From G963676655 sp963678305 (GTDB taxonomy: Bacteria; Verrucomicrobiota; Lentisphaeria; Victivallales; Victivallaceae): a stretch of DNA of 64,000 nucleotides. The stretch lies in contig CAXXVV010000011.1 in assembly GCA_963678305.2 (NCBI GenBank), positions 620,001-684,000 on the forward strand. Reading direction: 5' to 3'. Position numbers and translations under genes: made by a program. Below the pieces are notes generated by a model. The model ran no database searches. It worked only from the letters and a program-made list of their open reading frames with translations, and was not told the DNA's origin. Below are positions 7,207 to 16,862 of the stretch, piece by piece; the first letter of the stretch is position 1; each line of letters opens with the position of its first letter.

Positions 7207-9858
7207 ATGTTGATGAAAATAAGACTGATGATGATCGCCATGTTTTCCGGAGCGTCGGCTTTTGCTGCTCCGGCAAACGATAGTACCTTGAAAGTAATGC
7301 CGTATCCGTCTCTGATTTATGATTCCGGAAAAAACTCGATTTACGCAAAACACCTGTCCAAACTGATGTTCATGTGTTTTTATAATGGAAAGGGCAAAAT
7401 TAATGACCTTGGCGCAACCAGCAAGCTCTTGATTGACCTTCCCGTGAATTTGAAGCTGAAATACGCTGCTGTCATGAATGGCTGGAAAAAAGGCGGTCCG
7501 GTTTTTGATAAATTCGAGTCTGTCATGCTAAACCATGATAAAATGCCTTATGCCCGATACACTGTAGCTCTTCCGGCAGAAGTTTTTCGTCCGGTAATCA
7601 AGGAGCCGCTTCCCGGTGGTATGTTTGGTGGTGTATCACAGAACTTCACTAATATTTTTGTCAAGCCGGAAGGAACGGTTCCTGATAAATTCAAAATCTA
7701 CTGGCAGGTAAAAGGTAAATACAATATTTCCGGAAGTTTCCCTGCGTATATGGTCAAACTGCCGGAGAACTTGCCGGTTCCGAAGCGAATAAAACTTCGT
7801 GGTCACGGACCGCTCGCAAACATGGCTAATCCGCTTGAAGCGATAGAGGATCTGACCCTTGTCTACAAAAAAATCGGTATTAACTGGGTAAATACCCAGC
7901 TGGAGCGAGGTGCCAATAAAGGATATCGTAAAACATGGGAAAACGCCGGTTTTAAATTCTATGGCGGCGGCGGCTTTCTGCATACGCTGATGAAATACTC
8001 CCTTACGGACCGTACTGCGTCGTCCAATATGAATGATTATTTGGTCGGGCTTGATGGAAAACGTGCCTGCGCTACCGACAACCGGGCCTATCATGGCCGC
8101 ATCTGGTGTCCGGACGCGGTGATAACTCCGGGCCGTTATCCATACAAGCTGAATATTGCGGTGGCTAAACGTGAATCGGAGCAGGGCGCGACTGAATTGG
8201 ATGCTGATTTTGAAATTCATGGCTGGAGTCATTGCTTTTGCTTGAAATGCTTGAAGGATTTTGCCGGCTTTGCTAATGTTTCATATGCAAAATTGCAGGC
8301 AATGCAGCCTGTGGCTATCGTTACAAGCTACCCAATGCAGTGGTATGGGTTCCGCAATGAACAGACACGTAAACTGTATGCCGTACTGAAAAAATATCTC
8401 AATAAAAATTTCCCCGGCGTAAAAATGGGCTGTAATACCATATTGCAGCAGGTTGAAGATGATCTTGGCGGTTTGAAACACGGGGTCTGCGATTTTGCGG
8501 AAGACCCGCGACTGTTGGATAAGTCGGTCGATTATTTTCTGGCCGACACTCTTACCGGCAGTGTATATGACCCGATTTCAGTTGATGCAATGAAAAGAAC
8601 AACCACAAAGCCGATAATCTCTGTTGCCGGCTGCTCGTATTGCGTTGGGTTCTCCCCGCATTGCATGGCCGGACGGCGAATGACCGCGGAAATGATCGGT
8701 GACAAGTATGGATATGGCAGAAGGACCGAGCTGTTGAAGCTGGGCATGGTCCACCAAATTGCCAGCGGAGCTGTCGGGGTCAGATTTGAAGTTGAAGAAG
8801 CGGATGCCGCTTTGAAAGCGGCTGAAGCGGCCGCAATCCTGGCCGGGGTTGAAGACTGGTATCTGGATGGCCGGCGCGCGGACGAAATGGTGAAGGTTTT
8901 TGACCTGACGCAAAAAGCCAGCCCATGGTTGACTGATTCCAGCCGGGCCGGAAAGATCTGGCGGCATTTCTATGACAAATATAACGGACAGGTCCAGTAT
9001 CGGGTTCACTTGAAGGACGGTAATATCCTGATATCTCTTTTCAACTGGGATTTTCATCAGGATAAACGGTGGCTTGTGCGGCTGCCTGAACATTTGGCGA
9101 AAAACTTCTTTGTGACGGACATTATTTCCAACCAGGCTGTTTGCCTGGCCGGTAAAAGGCAATGGCGTGCCGCTGAGCTGCAAGAAGGCATTCTCTTGAG
9201 CGTGCCATCGGCTGGAATGAGGATTCTGAAATTTACCGTCGGTAGTCCGGAGACCGCCGGTATTGAGAATATCTCGTCTGCAACTTTGAGTTCGGCCTTG
9301 AAACTGGCGAAAGACAAGAAGCCGTATAATCAATATGCGTGGTATGCCGGAAAACAAATTGACATGGATAAATATGTTAAAAAGGCTTTGGAACGGCCTT
9401 TGCGGCAACTTAAAAAATATGGCGGTAAAAAGAAAATAACAAGTTTATCCGGAAATGTTCAGCTCCCTTTTACCAGTGATTTCACAAAACTTCAGCGTGG
9501 AGTTCTTTTCTGGGGTATTAAGTCGATACAGGGCTCAGAGACGGTTCTAAATTCGGACGGTAAATATTGTTTTGCCGGGTTGGATTTCAGAATGACGGAG
9601 AAACCGTCAACCCTGGAAGTTGAATTCAAAAGCAGCGAAGGCGGGCGTTTTGGCGCGATAGTTTATGAAAAAGGAAAAGTTTTGCAAAAAATATCCTCGC
9701 TTGCCTGGGGTAAAACGGCAGAGGGCTTCACCAAGATAAACTTCGATATTCCTGTCGGCAAATATTCCGGTAAAGATTGCCGTGTGCTGTTTTACAACAT
9801 TACCCGTAAAGGTACTATATTGATTAGACAGATCAAACTAGCGGAAAAAATAAAATGA
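7207..9858 (+). CDS. Secreted glycoside-hydrolase-like protein of unknown family
   Basis: The start has AGGGA five bases upstream, and residues 1-21 form a signal peptide ending SAFAA. The 883-residue protein matches no family I can name with certainty. A cysteine cluster near residues 343-348 (HCFCLKCLKDF), followed by an aromatic- and charge-rich alpha/beta region, resembles the Cys motif of TIM-barrel glycan enzymes; the DUF4838 protein at 62156 has a similar CRCDKCKKYF. The last 140 residues look like a beta-sandwich carbohydrate-binding module. It lies between pseudopilin 1 and a downstream gene that it overlaps by four bases (ATGA), so the pair is co-translated. Glycan binding or hydrolysis is inferred from context. 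Confidence 0.65.
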   Translation: MLMKIRLMMIAMFSGASAFAAPANDSTLKVMPYPSLIYDSGKNSIYAKHLSKLMFMCFYNGKGKINDLGATSKLLIDLPVNLKLKYAAVMNGWKKGGPVFDKFESVMLNHDKMPYARYTVALPAEVFRPVIKEPLPGGMFGGVSQNFTNIFVKPEGTVPDKFKIYWQVKGKYNISGSFPAYMVKLPENLPVPKRIKLRGHGPLANMANPLEAIEDLTLVYKKIGINWVNTQLERGANKGYRKTWENAGFKFYGGGGFLHTLMKYSLTDRTASSNMNDYLVGLDGKRACATDNRAYHGRIWCPDAVITPGRYPYKLNIAVAKRESEQGATELDADFEIHGWSHCFCLKCLKDFAGFANVSYAKLQAMQPVAIVTSYPMQWYGFRNEQTRKLYAVLKKYLNKNFPGVKMGCNTILQQVEDDLGGLKHGVCDFAEDPRLLDKSVDYFLADTLTGSVYDPISVDAMKRTTTKPIISVAGCSYCVGFSPHCMAGRRMTAEMIGDKYGYGRRTELLKLGMVHQIASGAVGVRFEVEEADAALKAAEAAAILAGVEDWYLDGRRADEMVKVFDLTQKASPWLTDSSRAGKIWRHFYDKYNGQVQYRVHLKDGNILISLFNWDFHQDKRWLVRLPEHLAKNFFVTDIISNQAVCLAGKRQWRAAELQEGILLSVPSAGMRILKFTVGSPETAGIENISSATLSSALKLAKDKKPYNQYAWYAGKQIDMDKYVKKALERPLRQLKKYGGKKKITSLSGNVQLPFTSDFTKLQRGVLFWGIKSIQGSETVLNSDGKYCFAGLDFRMTEKPSTLEVEFKSSEGGRFGAIVYEKGKVLQKISSLAWGKTAEGFTKINFDIPVGKYSGKDCRVLFYNITRKGTILIRQIKLAEKIK

Positions 9859-11696
9859 ACATCAGAGCAAGAGCGGAAAAATATTTGCACGAATTGTTGG
9901 TTGAATATGACAGTCGTTTCGATCAAGAAGCGGGGCTTCTCGGTTATTTTGATAAAACAATTTATTCGGCAGAGTATCTGAAAGAGCATTTCGGGGCGCT
10001 GTCAGACCAATCCCTGCATTCCTACCGGGAATCGCTGGCGTATGCGCTGGGCCTGCTTCTGCTGAATGAGAAACTTGACCGGGCGGCGCAAATAATTGAA
10101 GTGTTTTGCCGGGACGGGCAGATTCATGATACGGATTCGCCCGATTTCGGGGAGTTGTTCTGGTTCAGGGAAGAAGCGCATATCCGGGATCGCAATGGTA
10201 ATTTTTTCAACGGTTCATCCTTGTTGCTTATCAGAAAACTTTTCCATGAAAAATTCAGTCAGGCCCAAATTGAACTTATTGACAATACTTTGCAACTTCT
10301 GTACCCGGTGTTTGTTAAAGAACGGGCCCGGGCATCCCTGACCTACGTCAATCCAAGTCTGGGAAAATTTGCCATGTGCGTATTGCTTGCGGAACATTTT
10401 TCACTGCCTGAACTGGATGTCGACCTGGCCGAATTCCGCCGCTATGCGGACTTCCTGATGCAAAAGGGAGTTAATGAAACATTGTCGCCAACATATTATG
10501 CTGTTGATATCGTCATTCTTATGACATGTCTTCTGTGCGGTCAAGCCTCTGAGCTCAGACGAAATTCCGAAAAATTACTGCGCCAATTGTTCCTTGCTCA
10601 GACATTCTTTTTCAAAGACCGTTTTCCGGTGCCGTTTCGACGCGGTTACAATGGGTACTACGGATGCCGCCGCAAAGATGCGCCGGCGCGGTTATTCGGC
10701 TGGAGTGATGACGTTGGAAACCGGGACCCCTATCTTAATCTGATATTTCCTCCGGTCGTCGGAATCGCATCTGAAAAATTTGCCGATTTGTTTAATGCTG
10801 TCGCTAATGATGAATATCCTCGCGAATTAATAACAAAGGTCCACGAGGACTGCGTTGCTTTCAGTTTTCTGGATAAAAAATTTTCACTGGGATCATTTAA
10901 CTATTATCCGCCGGAAACGACGGTATGGCAAACTGTCGGCGTCGGCGGCAGCGGGTGGCAGGACGGGGTTGTATACCTGACGTTTGCCAATCAGGAGGAA
11001 ACATCTTGTGTTTTGCGACTTGAAGCCGTTGATGAAAATGATAATTTTAAATGCCATCCGTATGAACATGAATTCAAGCTGGATAAAATAGCCCGCTTAT
11101 ACCCTCATTTGAGTTTCCCGCCGGAACCTGAGGTAAGGTGTCTTCAGGACGGCTCGAAACTTTTGTGTCTGTACAAAATAGATAAGGTTGATGCGGTTTT
11201 GAAAAGTTTCGGATTCGCGCTGCATTTCAGCCGGCTAAACGGCCGCTTGTGGAATGCCCGGGGAGAAGAGATAACTGTAACGGATCACTTCGGTCCGGTT
11301 ATTATTCAGACTGCTGAAGTTCTGGTTTATGTGCATCCGCTGATGCGCGTGGACATGGGAAATTCTGATCTGCTGCATAGCGCTTTTTTTGATCCGCAAC
11401 TGCAAATTAAGCGGAACGGTGACTGTCTGGATCTGAAAATGCTGAATTATGACGGCATGGCCAGGCGCTTTACGCAGAATCATGTAAGCGGCGGCTTTTT
11501 TCTATATGCCGCTTCTGAAATCACATTAACTGAATTTATTGATCAGATAAATGACTTGGAAGTAGTGGAGGAGTGGATTTCGGATGGAGTCAATGCGCAC
11601 GTTGACCAACGGGACAGCATCCGGAAAGTTTCGGTAGCATGTTCCTCGGAACAGCTTGAATTAAGCTGGAATCATTATACCGGAGAATCGCTGTAA
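9855..11696 (+). CDS. Unknown 613-residue protein, possibly an all-alpha barrel glycan enzyme
   Basis: The ATG overlaps the stop of the preceding gene, so translation is probably coupled. There is no signal peptide. The first 280 residues appear all-helical with Trp/Tyr/Asp-rich turns (GELFWFREEAHIRDRNGNFFNG, NGYYGCRRKD, FGWSDDVGNRDPY), as in alpha/alpha-barrel polysaccharide lyases and unsaturated-sugar hydrolases. The remainder looks beta-rich, resembling the two-part layout of heparinase- or alginate-lyase-like enzymes. I cannot assign a family or catalytic residues. As the last gene of the GntR-SBP/pseudopilin operon, it would act on the fragments made by the secreted partner. Confidence 0.6.
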   Translation: MNIRARAEKYLHELLVEYDSRFDQEAGLLGYFDKTIYSAEYLKEHFGALSDQSLHSYRESLAYALGLLLLNEKLDRAAQIIEVFCRDGQIHDTDSPDFGELFWFREEAHIRDRNGNFFNGSSLLLIRKLFHEKFSQAQIELIDNTLQLLYPVFVKERARASLTYVNPSLGKFAMCVLLAEHFSLPELDVDLAEFRRYADFLMQKGVNETLSPTYYAVDIVILMTCLLCGQASELRRNSEKLLRQLFLAQTFFFKDRFPVPFRRGYNGYYGCRRKDAPARLFGWSDDVGNRDPYLNLIFPPVVGIASEKFADLFNAVANDEYPRELITKVHEDCVAFSFLDKKFSLGSFNYYPPETTVWQTVGVGGSGWQDGVVYLTFANQEETSCVLRLEAVDENDNFKCHPYEHEFKLDKIARLYPHLSFPPEPEVRCLQDGSKLLCLYKIDKVDAVLKSFGFALHFSRLNGRLWNARGEEITVTDHFGPVIIQTAEVLVYVHPLMRVDMGNSDLLHSAFFDPQLQIKRNGDCLDLKMLNYDGMARRFTQNHVSGGFFLYAASEITLTEFIDQINDLEVVEEWISDGVNAHVDQRDSIRKVSVACSSEQLELSWNHYTGESL

Positions 11697-11750
11697 AAAA
11701 GTATTTTCAGAGTTGCAACTGTTTGTATGTTTGCTGAACATGGACAGTGT

Positions 11751-11800
11751 CGTGAATTCTGAAGATATTTCTAATTCACGGAACAAAGAACTTGTTTTTT
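11751..11800 (+). terminator. Inverted repeat and weak terminator after the first cassette
   Basis: CGTGAATT (11751-11758) and AATTCACG (11773-11780) form an 8-bp inverted repeat. Just after it AACAA-AGAAC-TTGTT is followed by T residues to 11800. The pair could end the plus-strand operon; stem strength is low. The remaining bases up to 11936 show no supported gene. Confidence 0.35.
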
Positions 11801-11936
11801 GTCTTTCAGCCTGGCAGTCAGATATTCTTCAACATTCTTGTGCTTGGGATTTTTTGTGCTTTGATTTACGAATTTACATATTCTTAATTTGATTTCGACT
11901 ACGCTGGTCTGGGATGGCTGTGATTTTGTCGCAGGG

Positions 11937-12776
11937 TTACAACACGCTTCGCACATATTGAAAATCCCGGCCGGTTTGTTCGATTACTTCCCGGTCGGTC
12001 AGTTCAGCGAAAGAGAAGGAACCCTGGTATTCGCTGTGGAGTGAGATAGGACCGGTGAAGTTGATTTGTCTCAGTAACTCGAAAAACTTCGGCCAGTTGA
12101 CGTTGCCTTCACCCATCCGACAGAAAACAAGGTCCTGCGCGCGTCCTTCCGGTTTGCCGGGAGGGCCTTTCCAGTAAGCGTCTTTCAACGCAACCATGAC
12201 AATGCGTCCCGCCAACAGGTCGAGAGCCATTTCCCAACCGTCCAGCCCGCCTTCGATCGTGGCATGACAGGGATCGAAATAGACTCCGATATGTTCGGGA
12301 GAAAGCCCCTCGATAACCGCTTCAATATCGCAAAGATTCGCGCCGAAGCAAGGGCCGGAATGATTGTGGAATCCAGCCACCATATTCAGTTCAGCGGCGG
12401 CGGCGGTGATGTCTTTCAGCCGGGCTTTGACTTCGGCGCGTTGTTTGCGTAAAGTGCCGAAGCCGTCGTATTTCCAGTAACCGAGTTTGAAATAGCGTAT
12501 CCCGAGTTTTGCCGCCGTTTGTAAAGTATCGATTGCGTGCGGTGCGTTAATATCGGTAATGTCGGTGGTTATCATGCCGACGTCGAGGCCGCCGGATTGA
12601 ATAATTCCAACCGCTTCCGGCAGTTTGTCGACCGCTTCTTCCGGTTTGACATGCCCGTTGCCGCGAACCGTCAGGTCGAACCCGTTAAGTCCGGTTTCTT
12701 TGAGCAGAGCGGTCGATTCCGCCAACGGTAACTGCTGCGTATGTTTGCTGAACATTATAAAATTATAGTTTGTCAT
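11937..12776 (-). CDS. Sugar phosphate isomerase/epimerase-like TIM-barrel protein
   Basis: This 279-residue protein has the xylose isomerase-like TIM-barrel (AP endonuclease 2 family) pattern. Metal-ligand segments are visible: AGFHNHSG, IGVYFDPCHATIEGG, VALKDAYW and ISLHSEYQG, giving the expected Glu/Asp/His set of the epimerase/isomerase group. It has no signal peptide and would act in the cytosol on a sugar or cyclitol. It is transcribed against the flanking operons and stands alone, so the substrate cannot be inferred. Inosose dehydratase- or keto-sugar epimerase-type activity is possible. Confidence 0.82.
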   Translation of the reverse strand: MTNYNFIMFSKHTQQLPLAESTALLKETGLNGFDLTVRGNGHVKPEEAVDKLPEAVGIIQSGGLDVGMITTDITDINAPHAIDTLQTAAKLGIRYFKLGYWKYDGFGTLRKQRAEVKARLKDITAAAAELNMVAGFHNHSGPCFGANLCDIEAVIEGLSPEHIGVYFDPCHATIEGGLDGWEMALDLLAGRIVMVALKDAYWKGPPGKPEGRAQDLVFCRMGEGNVNWPKFFELLRQINFTGPISLHSEYQGSFSFAELTDREVIEQTGRDFQYVRSVL

Positions 12777-13383
12777 ATTTAATTCCTTGTGCTTTTATTT
12801 AAATACCCAATAGCCAACACGGAATATCCAAGTGAAAAGTTAATATAACCAAACTTTTCTCGTTGTAAAACTTATATTCATTTATTCTTGATAATATCAA
12901 CCTTGTTCTGATTTTGTTGTTCGTAAATCTATAATCATCTTATCAGCACGATCTCCGGAACAATGCACCATCCCACCACGGAGAACACGGAGAAACACGG
13001 AGAGTTTTTTATACGGCAAACCGCTTGAGTCCTTTTACTAATTTTATTGAGTTGAAGTTGATAAATATACAAACTGGAATCTTTGACGGCTTCATGTAAG
13101 TTAATATTTGAGCTTTGTGATTGCAAATGCTCTAAAACCATAATTAAAATTTGATGCTGTTTTTATACGGCAGTATTTAATATAATGCCGTATTTTGCCG
13201 GGGAGTTTTAAAACTACCTGGTAATTTATTATTATCCTTATATTCAATCTATATCAAATTAAAAAAAAATTCATTGAGAAGCTATTCAAACTGGATTTTT
13301 GGAAAAAGGTGTAATATATTCATGTGTTTGAGTGTATTAAAAGGATATTTGTTCATATGTAACTTTCAGGAAAGGGAATATTG
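12777..13383. other. AT-rich intergenic region without a supported gene
   Basis: About 600 bases separate the isomerase gene and the Tad operon. I see no convincing coding frame and no small Flp pilin gene. The only structured element is the short tandem repeat at 12977-13004. The Tad operon promoter must lie here, but I cannot name a good -35/-10 pair. Confidence 0.6.
12977..13004. repeat. Three tandem copies of CACGGAGAA
   Basis: CACGGAGAA occurs at 12977-12985 and 12986-12994, and CACGGAGAG at 12996-13004. Similar short repeats are scattered in many PVC and related genomes (recalled, not checked). No array of longer repeats is present. Confidence 0.6.
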
Positions 13384-14175
13384 ATGAGACAAAAATTACT
13401 TCTGCTGGCTGCGGTTTTTTTCGGAGTGCTGGCTTTTGTTTTGGCCTATAATCAGATCAACTATGAGAAACGAAAAATTCGCGGTACCGCAACCGAATAT
13501 TATGTAGTCCAGATGGCTAAGGCGGTGGCCAGTAACGAGGAATTGAAAGATACTGACCTGGTTCAGAAAAAAGTTACCCGGTTACGTCAGAACAGTATGG
13601 CGTCAAATGAAGTGTTGTGGTCCAGCAAGAACGCGGTGATCGGACGCAAGTTGATGTTTTCCAAAGAACAGGGACAAATTCTGCATTGGAATGATTTGCA
13701 GCAGGCGCGTCGCCGGAATACCGGTTTGAGCGGGATAATCCCTTATGAATATCGTGCTGTATCAATTCCGGTGGATAGTATTTCATCCGTATCCAACCTG
13801 GTGCAGCCGGAGGACAACGTCGATATAATCGGGACGTTCCGTTTTCCCAATATGCAGGGGGATAAAGGCTTTGATACGGTAACTTTGACGATTTTGCAGA
13901 ATGTCAAGATCCTGGCAACCGGCAACGACTGGTCAAGTTATACTTCAGGGCGAAATCGTCCGCGCGGCTACAGCTCGGTCACTTTGGCCGTGACTCCTAA
14001 AGAGGCGGAAATGATCATATTCGCCAGCAGTAAAGGCAAATTGTCGTTGTCACTGCGCAACTTCGAAGAAACCAAATTTGACGATAAATTGCAAACGGTT
14101 AATTTCAGATTCCTTGAAAAGAATATTCCCTTGTACAACAAGGAACGCAAAGATCGTCAAAAAGAAGGCAAATAA
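13384..14175 (+). CDS. cpaB: Flp pilus assembly protein CpaB/RcpC
   Basis: The ATG at 13384 follows GGAAAGGGA; the TTG three bases earlier is less likely. The 263-residue protein has one N-terminal helix (about 4-21), a SAF-like domain (about 40-110) and the RcpC domain with YRAVSIPVDSISSVSNLVQPEDNVDIIGTF-type sequence and a VTLAVTPKEAEMIIFASSKG segment typical of CpaB. CpaB sits at the periplasmic face and stabilises the secretin/pilus channel of Tad systems. It opens a plus-strand run with cpaF, tadB and tadC. No secretin gene (cpaC/rcpA) follows, which is unusual. Confidence 0.9.
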   Translation: MRQKLLLLAAVFFGVLAFVLAYNQINYEKRKIRGTATEYYVVQMAKAVASNEELKDTDLVQKKVTRLRQNSMASNEVLWSSKNAVIGRKLMFSKEQGQILHWNDLQQARRRNTGLSGIIPYEYRAVSIPVDSISSVSNLVQPEDNVDIIGTFRFPNMQGDKGFDTVTLTILQNVKILATGNDWSSYTSGRNRPRGYSSVTLAVTPKEAEMIIFASSKGKLSLSLRNFEETKFDDKLQTVNFRFLEKNIPLYNKERKDRQKEGK

Positions 14176-14202
14176 TTTAATTAGCATTAACGGAGAGACC
14201 GT

Positions 14203-15939
14203 ATGTACGAAGTCATCATAAGACAGCCGGGCGGCGGCGGGGACGCCTGCGGCAAGCTGGTCAACGGCAGTTATACGGTCGGGACCAGAGAAACCTGTCA
14301 TATTCAATTGGACCGGCCGGAGGTGTCGGGACACCATGCGCAGTTGATTGTTCGAAATGATTCGCTTCAAGTGGTTGATCTTGACAGCAGTAACGGTACT
14401 TATGTCGACGGTGTCAAGCTCACGCCCCAGGAACCGTGCAAGGTGCCGGTTGGCGGGACGATATCTATCGGGCAGGTCTTGATTTTTGCCAAAGGGCCGG
14501 AGGCCAGTGAGGATTTTAAAGCGGTAACGGCGGAAGAACCTTCTCATCACGATCCTGAAATGGATAAAAAGATGCAAATGGCCAGGAAAGAGGCCGATAA
14601 ACAGCTTGAGAAAACGGTTGATAAGATACCGGTGTTGAGAATATCCGGTATTCCTGAAAAGGTCCGTCCACTGGTCCAGGAAATCAAACGCCGCGCCCAC
14701 ATGGAACTGTTAAAAAGGCTGAACTTGAAAAAAATGGCGATTTCCGGCACCTCGCAGCAGGAGCTTGAAAACAAAGCCAAGGAAACCATATCTGAAATCC
14801 TCTCCGAACTTTCGATTCCGCTGCCAAAAGGCGCTCCGGTTGAAGTGATCGAAAAAGAGCTGGTCCAGGAAGCTATCGGTCTGGGGCCGTTGGAATATTT
14901 GATTGAAATGGACGATATTACTGAAATCATGGTAAACGGTCCCAACAATGTTTATGTTGAAAACAAGGGCGTGCTTTACCGGACTGATACCGCTTTTGCC
15001 GATGACAAACAGGTTTTATCGGCGATCGAACGTATTGTCTCACCTCTCGGCCGCCGGATTGACGAAAGTTCACCAATGGTGGACGCACGTTTAAAGGACG
15101 GTTCCCGTGTGAACGCGATTATTCCGCCGCTTTCGCTGGTTGGTCCGTCAATCACGATCCGTAAATTTTCCAAAAATCCCTATACGGTTGCAGACCTTAT
15201 TAATTTCGGCTCGCTGACCCCGGAAATTGCGGAATTCCTTGATGCTTGTGTCAAGGTGCGGAAAAATATTATTATCTCCGGCGGTACCGGTTCCGGGAAA
15301 ACCACTTTGCTTAATGTTTTGAGTTCTTATCTGCCCAATCGTGAACGCATTGTGACGATTGAGGATGCGGCGGAACTGCAATTGAACCAGAACCATGTGG
15401 TTCGTCTTGAATCGCGGCCGCCGAACATTGAAGGTAAAGGCGCGATTACCATTCGCGATCTGGTACGCAACTCGCTGCGTATGCGTCCTGACCGGATTGT
15501 CGTCGGGGAATGTCGTGGCGGGGAGGCGCTTGACATGCTTCAGGCGATGAATACCGGTCATGACGGTTCGTTGACCACGGTTCACGCCAATACTCCGCGA
15601 GATGCTCTGGCCCGTCTGGAAACGCTGGTGCTGATGGCCGGTTTTGATCTGCCGCTGCGGGCGATCCGGGAACAGATATGTTCGGCGATTGCGATCATTG
15701 TTCAGGTTAACCGAGAGAAAGACGGGTCGAGAAAAGTTACCCATGTCAGTGAGATAACCAAGATGGAAGGTGAGATCATCACGATGCAGGATTTGTTCGT
15801 TTTCAAACATGAAGGCTGGGACGATGATGAAAAAATCGTCGGCAGTTATGTCCCGACCGGGAGTGTCCCGACCTTTATGGAAGAAATTAAGCGTGCAAAG
15901 ATTCCACTTGATATAAGTATTTTCAGCAAGGGGATGTAA
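14203..15939 (+). CDS. cpaF: FHA domain-CpaF/TadA pilus ATPase fusion
   Basis: Residues about 1-100 are a forkhead-associated domain (VGTRETCHIQL, PEVSGHHAQL, SSNGTYVDG), which binds phospho-threonine. The rest is a CpaF/TadA secretion ATPase: N-terminal helical part, LGRRIDESSPMVDARL, Walker A GGTGSGKTT at about 360, Walker B-like RIVVGECRGGE at about 431 and the His box GHDGSLTTVHA. It powers Flp pilin assembly or secretion on the cytoplasmic side of TadB/TadC. Most CpaF proteins lack an FHA domain, so the fusion implies control by Ser/Thr phosphorylation. It lies 27 bases after cpaB and 8 bases before tadB. Confidence 0.94.
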   Translation: MYEVIIRQPGGGGDACGKLVNGSYTVGTRETCHIQLDRPEVSGHHAQLIVRNDSLQVVDLDSSNGTYVDGVKLTPQEPCKVPVGGTISIGQVLIFAKGPEASEDFKAVTAEEPSHHDPEMDKKMQMARKEADKQLEKTVDKIPVLRISGIPEKVRPLVQEIKRRAHMELLKRLNLKKMAISGTSQQELENKAKETISEILSELSIPLPKGAPVEVIEKELVQEAIGLGPLEYLIEMDDITEIMVNGPNNVYVENKGVLYRTDTAFADDKQVLSAIERIVSPLGRRIDESSPMVDARLKDGSRVNAIIPPLSLVGPSITIRKFSKNPYTVADLINFGSLTPEIAEFLDACVKVRKNIIISGGTGSGKTTLLNVLSSYLPNRERIVTIEDAAELQLNQNHVVRLESRPPNIEGKGAITIRDLVRNSLRMRPDRIVVGECRGGEALDMLQAMNTGHDGSLTTVHANTPRDALARLETLVLMAGFDLPLRAIREQICSAIAIIVQVNREKDGSRKVTHVSEITKMEGEIITMQDLFVFKHEGWDDDEKIVGSYVPTGSVPTFMEEIKRAKIPLDISIFSKGM

Positions 15940-15947
15940 TAGTATTT

Positions 15948-16850
15948 ATGGAAGAGCTACTTAACAGTCTTGACATGACCGGAGCGGCCGCGGCCTGTGC
16001 CGGTCTGAGCATTACGATGGCGACGCTGGTCATTGTCGATTTCATTTCATTTGCTTCGGCCCGTTACCGGGAACGCTACTTGCAGGAAGCTGCGATTGAA
16101 CTTGATGACGTGTTGTTGCAGATTCCCGCGAACCGGATTCTTGACCTCAGTCTGGCGGTCAGTGCGGTTGCGTCATTTATGGTGTTGCTGTTGTTGGTCG
16201 GGGTCTCCGACGAATGGAACTGGGGAAAGGCGGCATTCTGGATGAGTGTGACTGCCGCGGTGGCTTTTCCCGCGCCGCGTTTTTACTTGAAATTTCTCGG
16301 CAAACAGCGAATCAAAAAATTCAACGAGCAGCTTGAGGAGGCGTTGACCTCCATGAGCAGTTCACTGAAAGCCGGATTCAGTATTACTCAGGCAATTGAA
16401 GCGGTTGCCAGTGAAAATAAAAGCCCGATCTCGGTTGAGTTCCGGTTGCTGTTGCAGGAGATCCGCCTCGGAGTGCCGTTGGAGAAATCCCTCGATAATA
16501 TGTGTCAGCGGCTTGGCAGTGTGGATATGGAGCTGACTGCAACTGCGATCATTACCGCGCGTCAGACCGGGGGCGAATTGACGACAATTCTCGACCGCTT
16601 GGCCTCTGTTATCCGGGAACGTACGAGGATCAACAACAAGTTGAGCGCCATGACCGCGCAAGGGCGGTTGCAGGCGTTTATCATCGGGGCTATGCCGTTT
16701 GTCCTGTTGTTTGTCATGAATTATGTAGCCGAAGACACAATGAAGAATTTTTACAACTCACTGACCGGAATAGTTTCGATCATTGCGGTCGTTATTCTGG
16801 TGCTGTGCGGTTTTCTGGCGATTCGCAAGATTACTAACATTGACATATGA
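15948..16850 (+). CDS. tadB: Tad pilus inner-membrane platform protein TadB
   Basis: The 300-residue type II secretion F-like protein has hydrophobic segments near residues 12-32, 58-80, 87-105 and 245-295, enclosing a cytoplasmic helical T2SSF domain (LEEALTSMSSSLKAGFSITQAIE ... LGVPLEKSLDNM ... ARQTGGEL). It pairs with TadC to form the platform that couples the CpaF ATPase to pilin assembly. Its start lies eight bases after cpaF with only a weak ribosome site, suggesting translational coupling. Confidence 0.92.
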   Translation: MEELLNSLDMTGAAAACAGLSITMATLVIVDFISFASARYRERYLQEAAIELDDVLLQIPANRILDLSLAVSAVASFMVLLLLVGVSDEWNWGKAAFWMSVTAAVAFPAPRFYLKFLGKQRIKKFNEQLEEALTSMSSSLKAGFSITQAIEAVASENKSPISVEFRLLLQEIRLGVPLEKSLDNMCQRLGSVDMELTATAIITARQTGGELTTILDRLASVIRERTRINNKLSAMTAQGRLQAFIIGAMPFVLLFVMNYVAEDTMKNFYNSLTGIVSIIAVVILVLCGFLAIRKITNIDI

Positions 16851-16862
16851 GGAAACCTGGTT

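Noticed and set aside
11771..11956. Minus-strand 61-codon frame after the first cassette
   Set aside because: It overlaps an inverted repeat and the end of the isomerase gene and has no recognisable sequence.
12977..13004. CRISPR array
   Set aside because: Repeats are nine bases with no spacers, and no cas gene is in the window.
12935..13141. Minus-strand frame of 68 codons covering the CACGGAG repeat
   Set aside because: It runs over a tandem repeat, has no ribosome site and no family match; it is most likely a chance frame.
12777..13383. Flp pilin gene upstream of cpaB
   Set aside because: No small frame with a prepilin-type start and Flp-like GLIEY motif was found.
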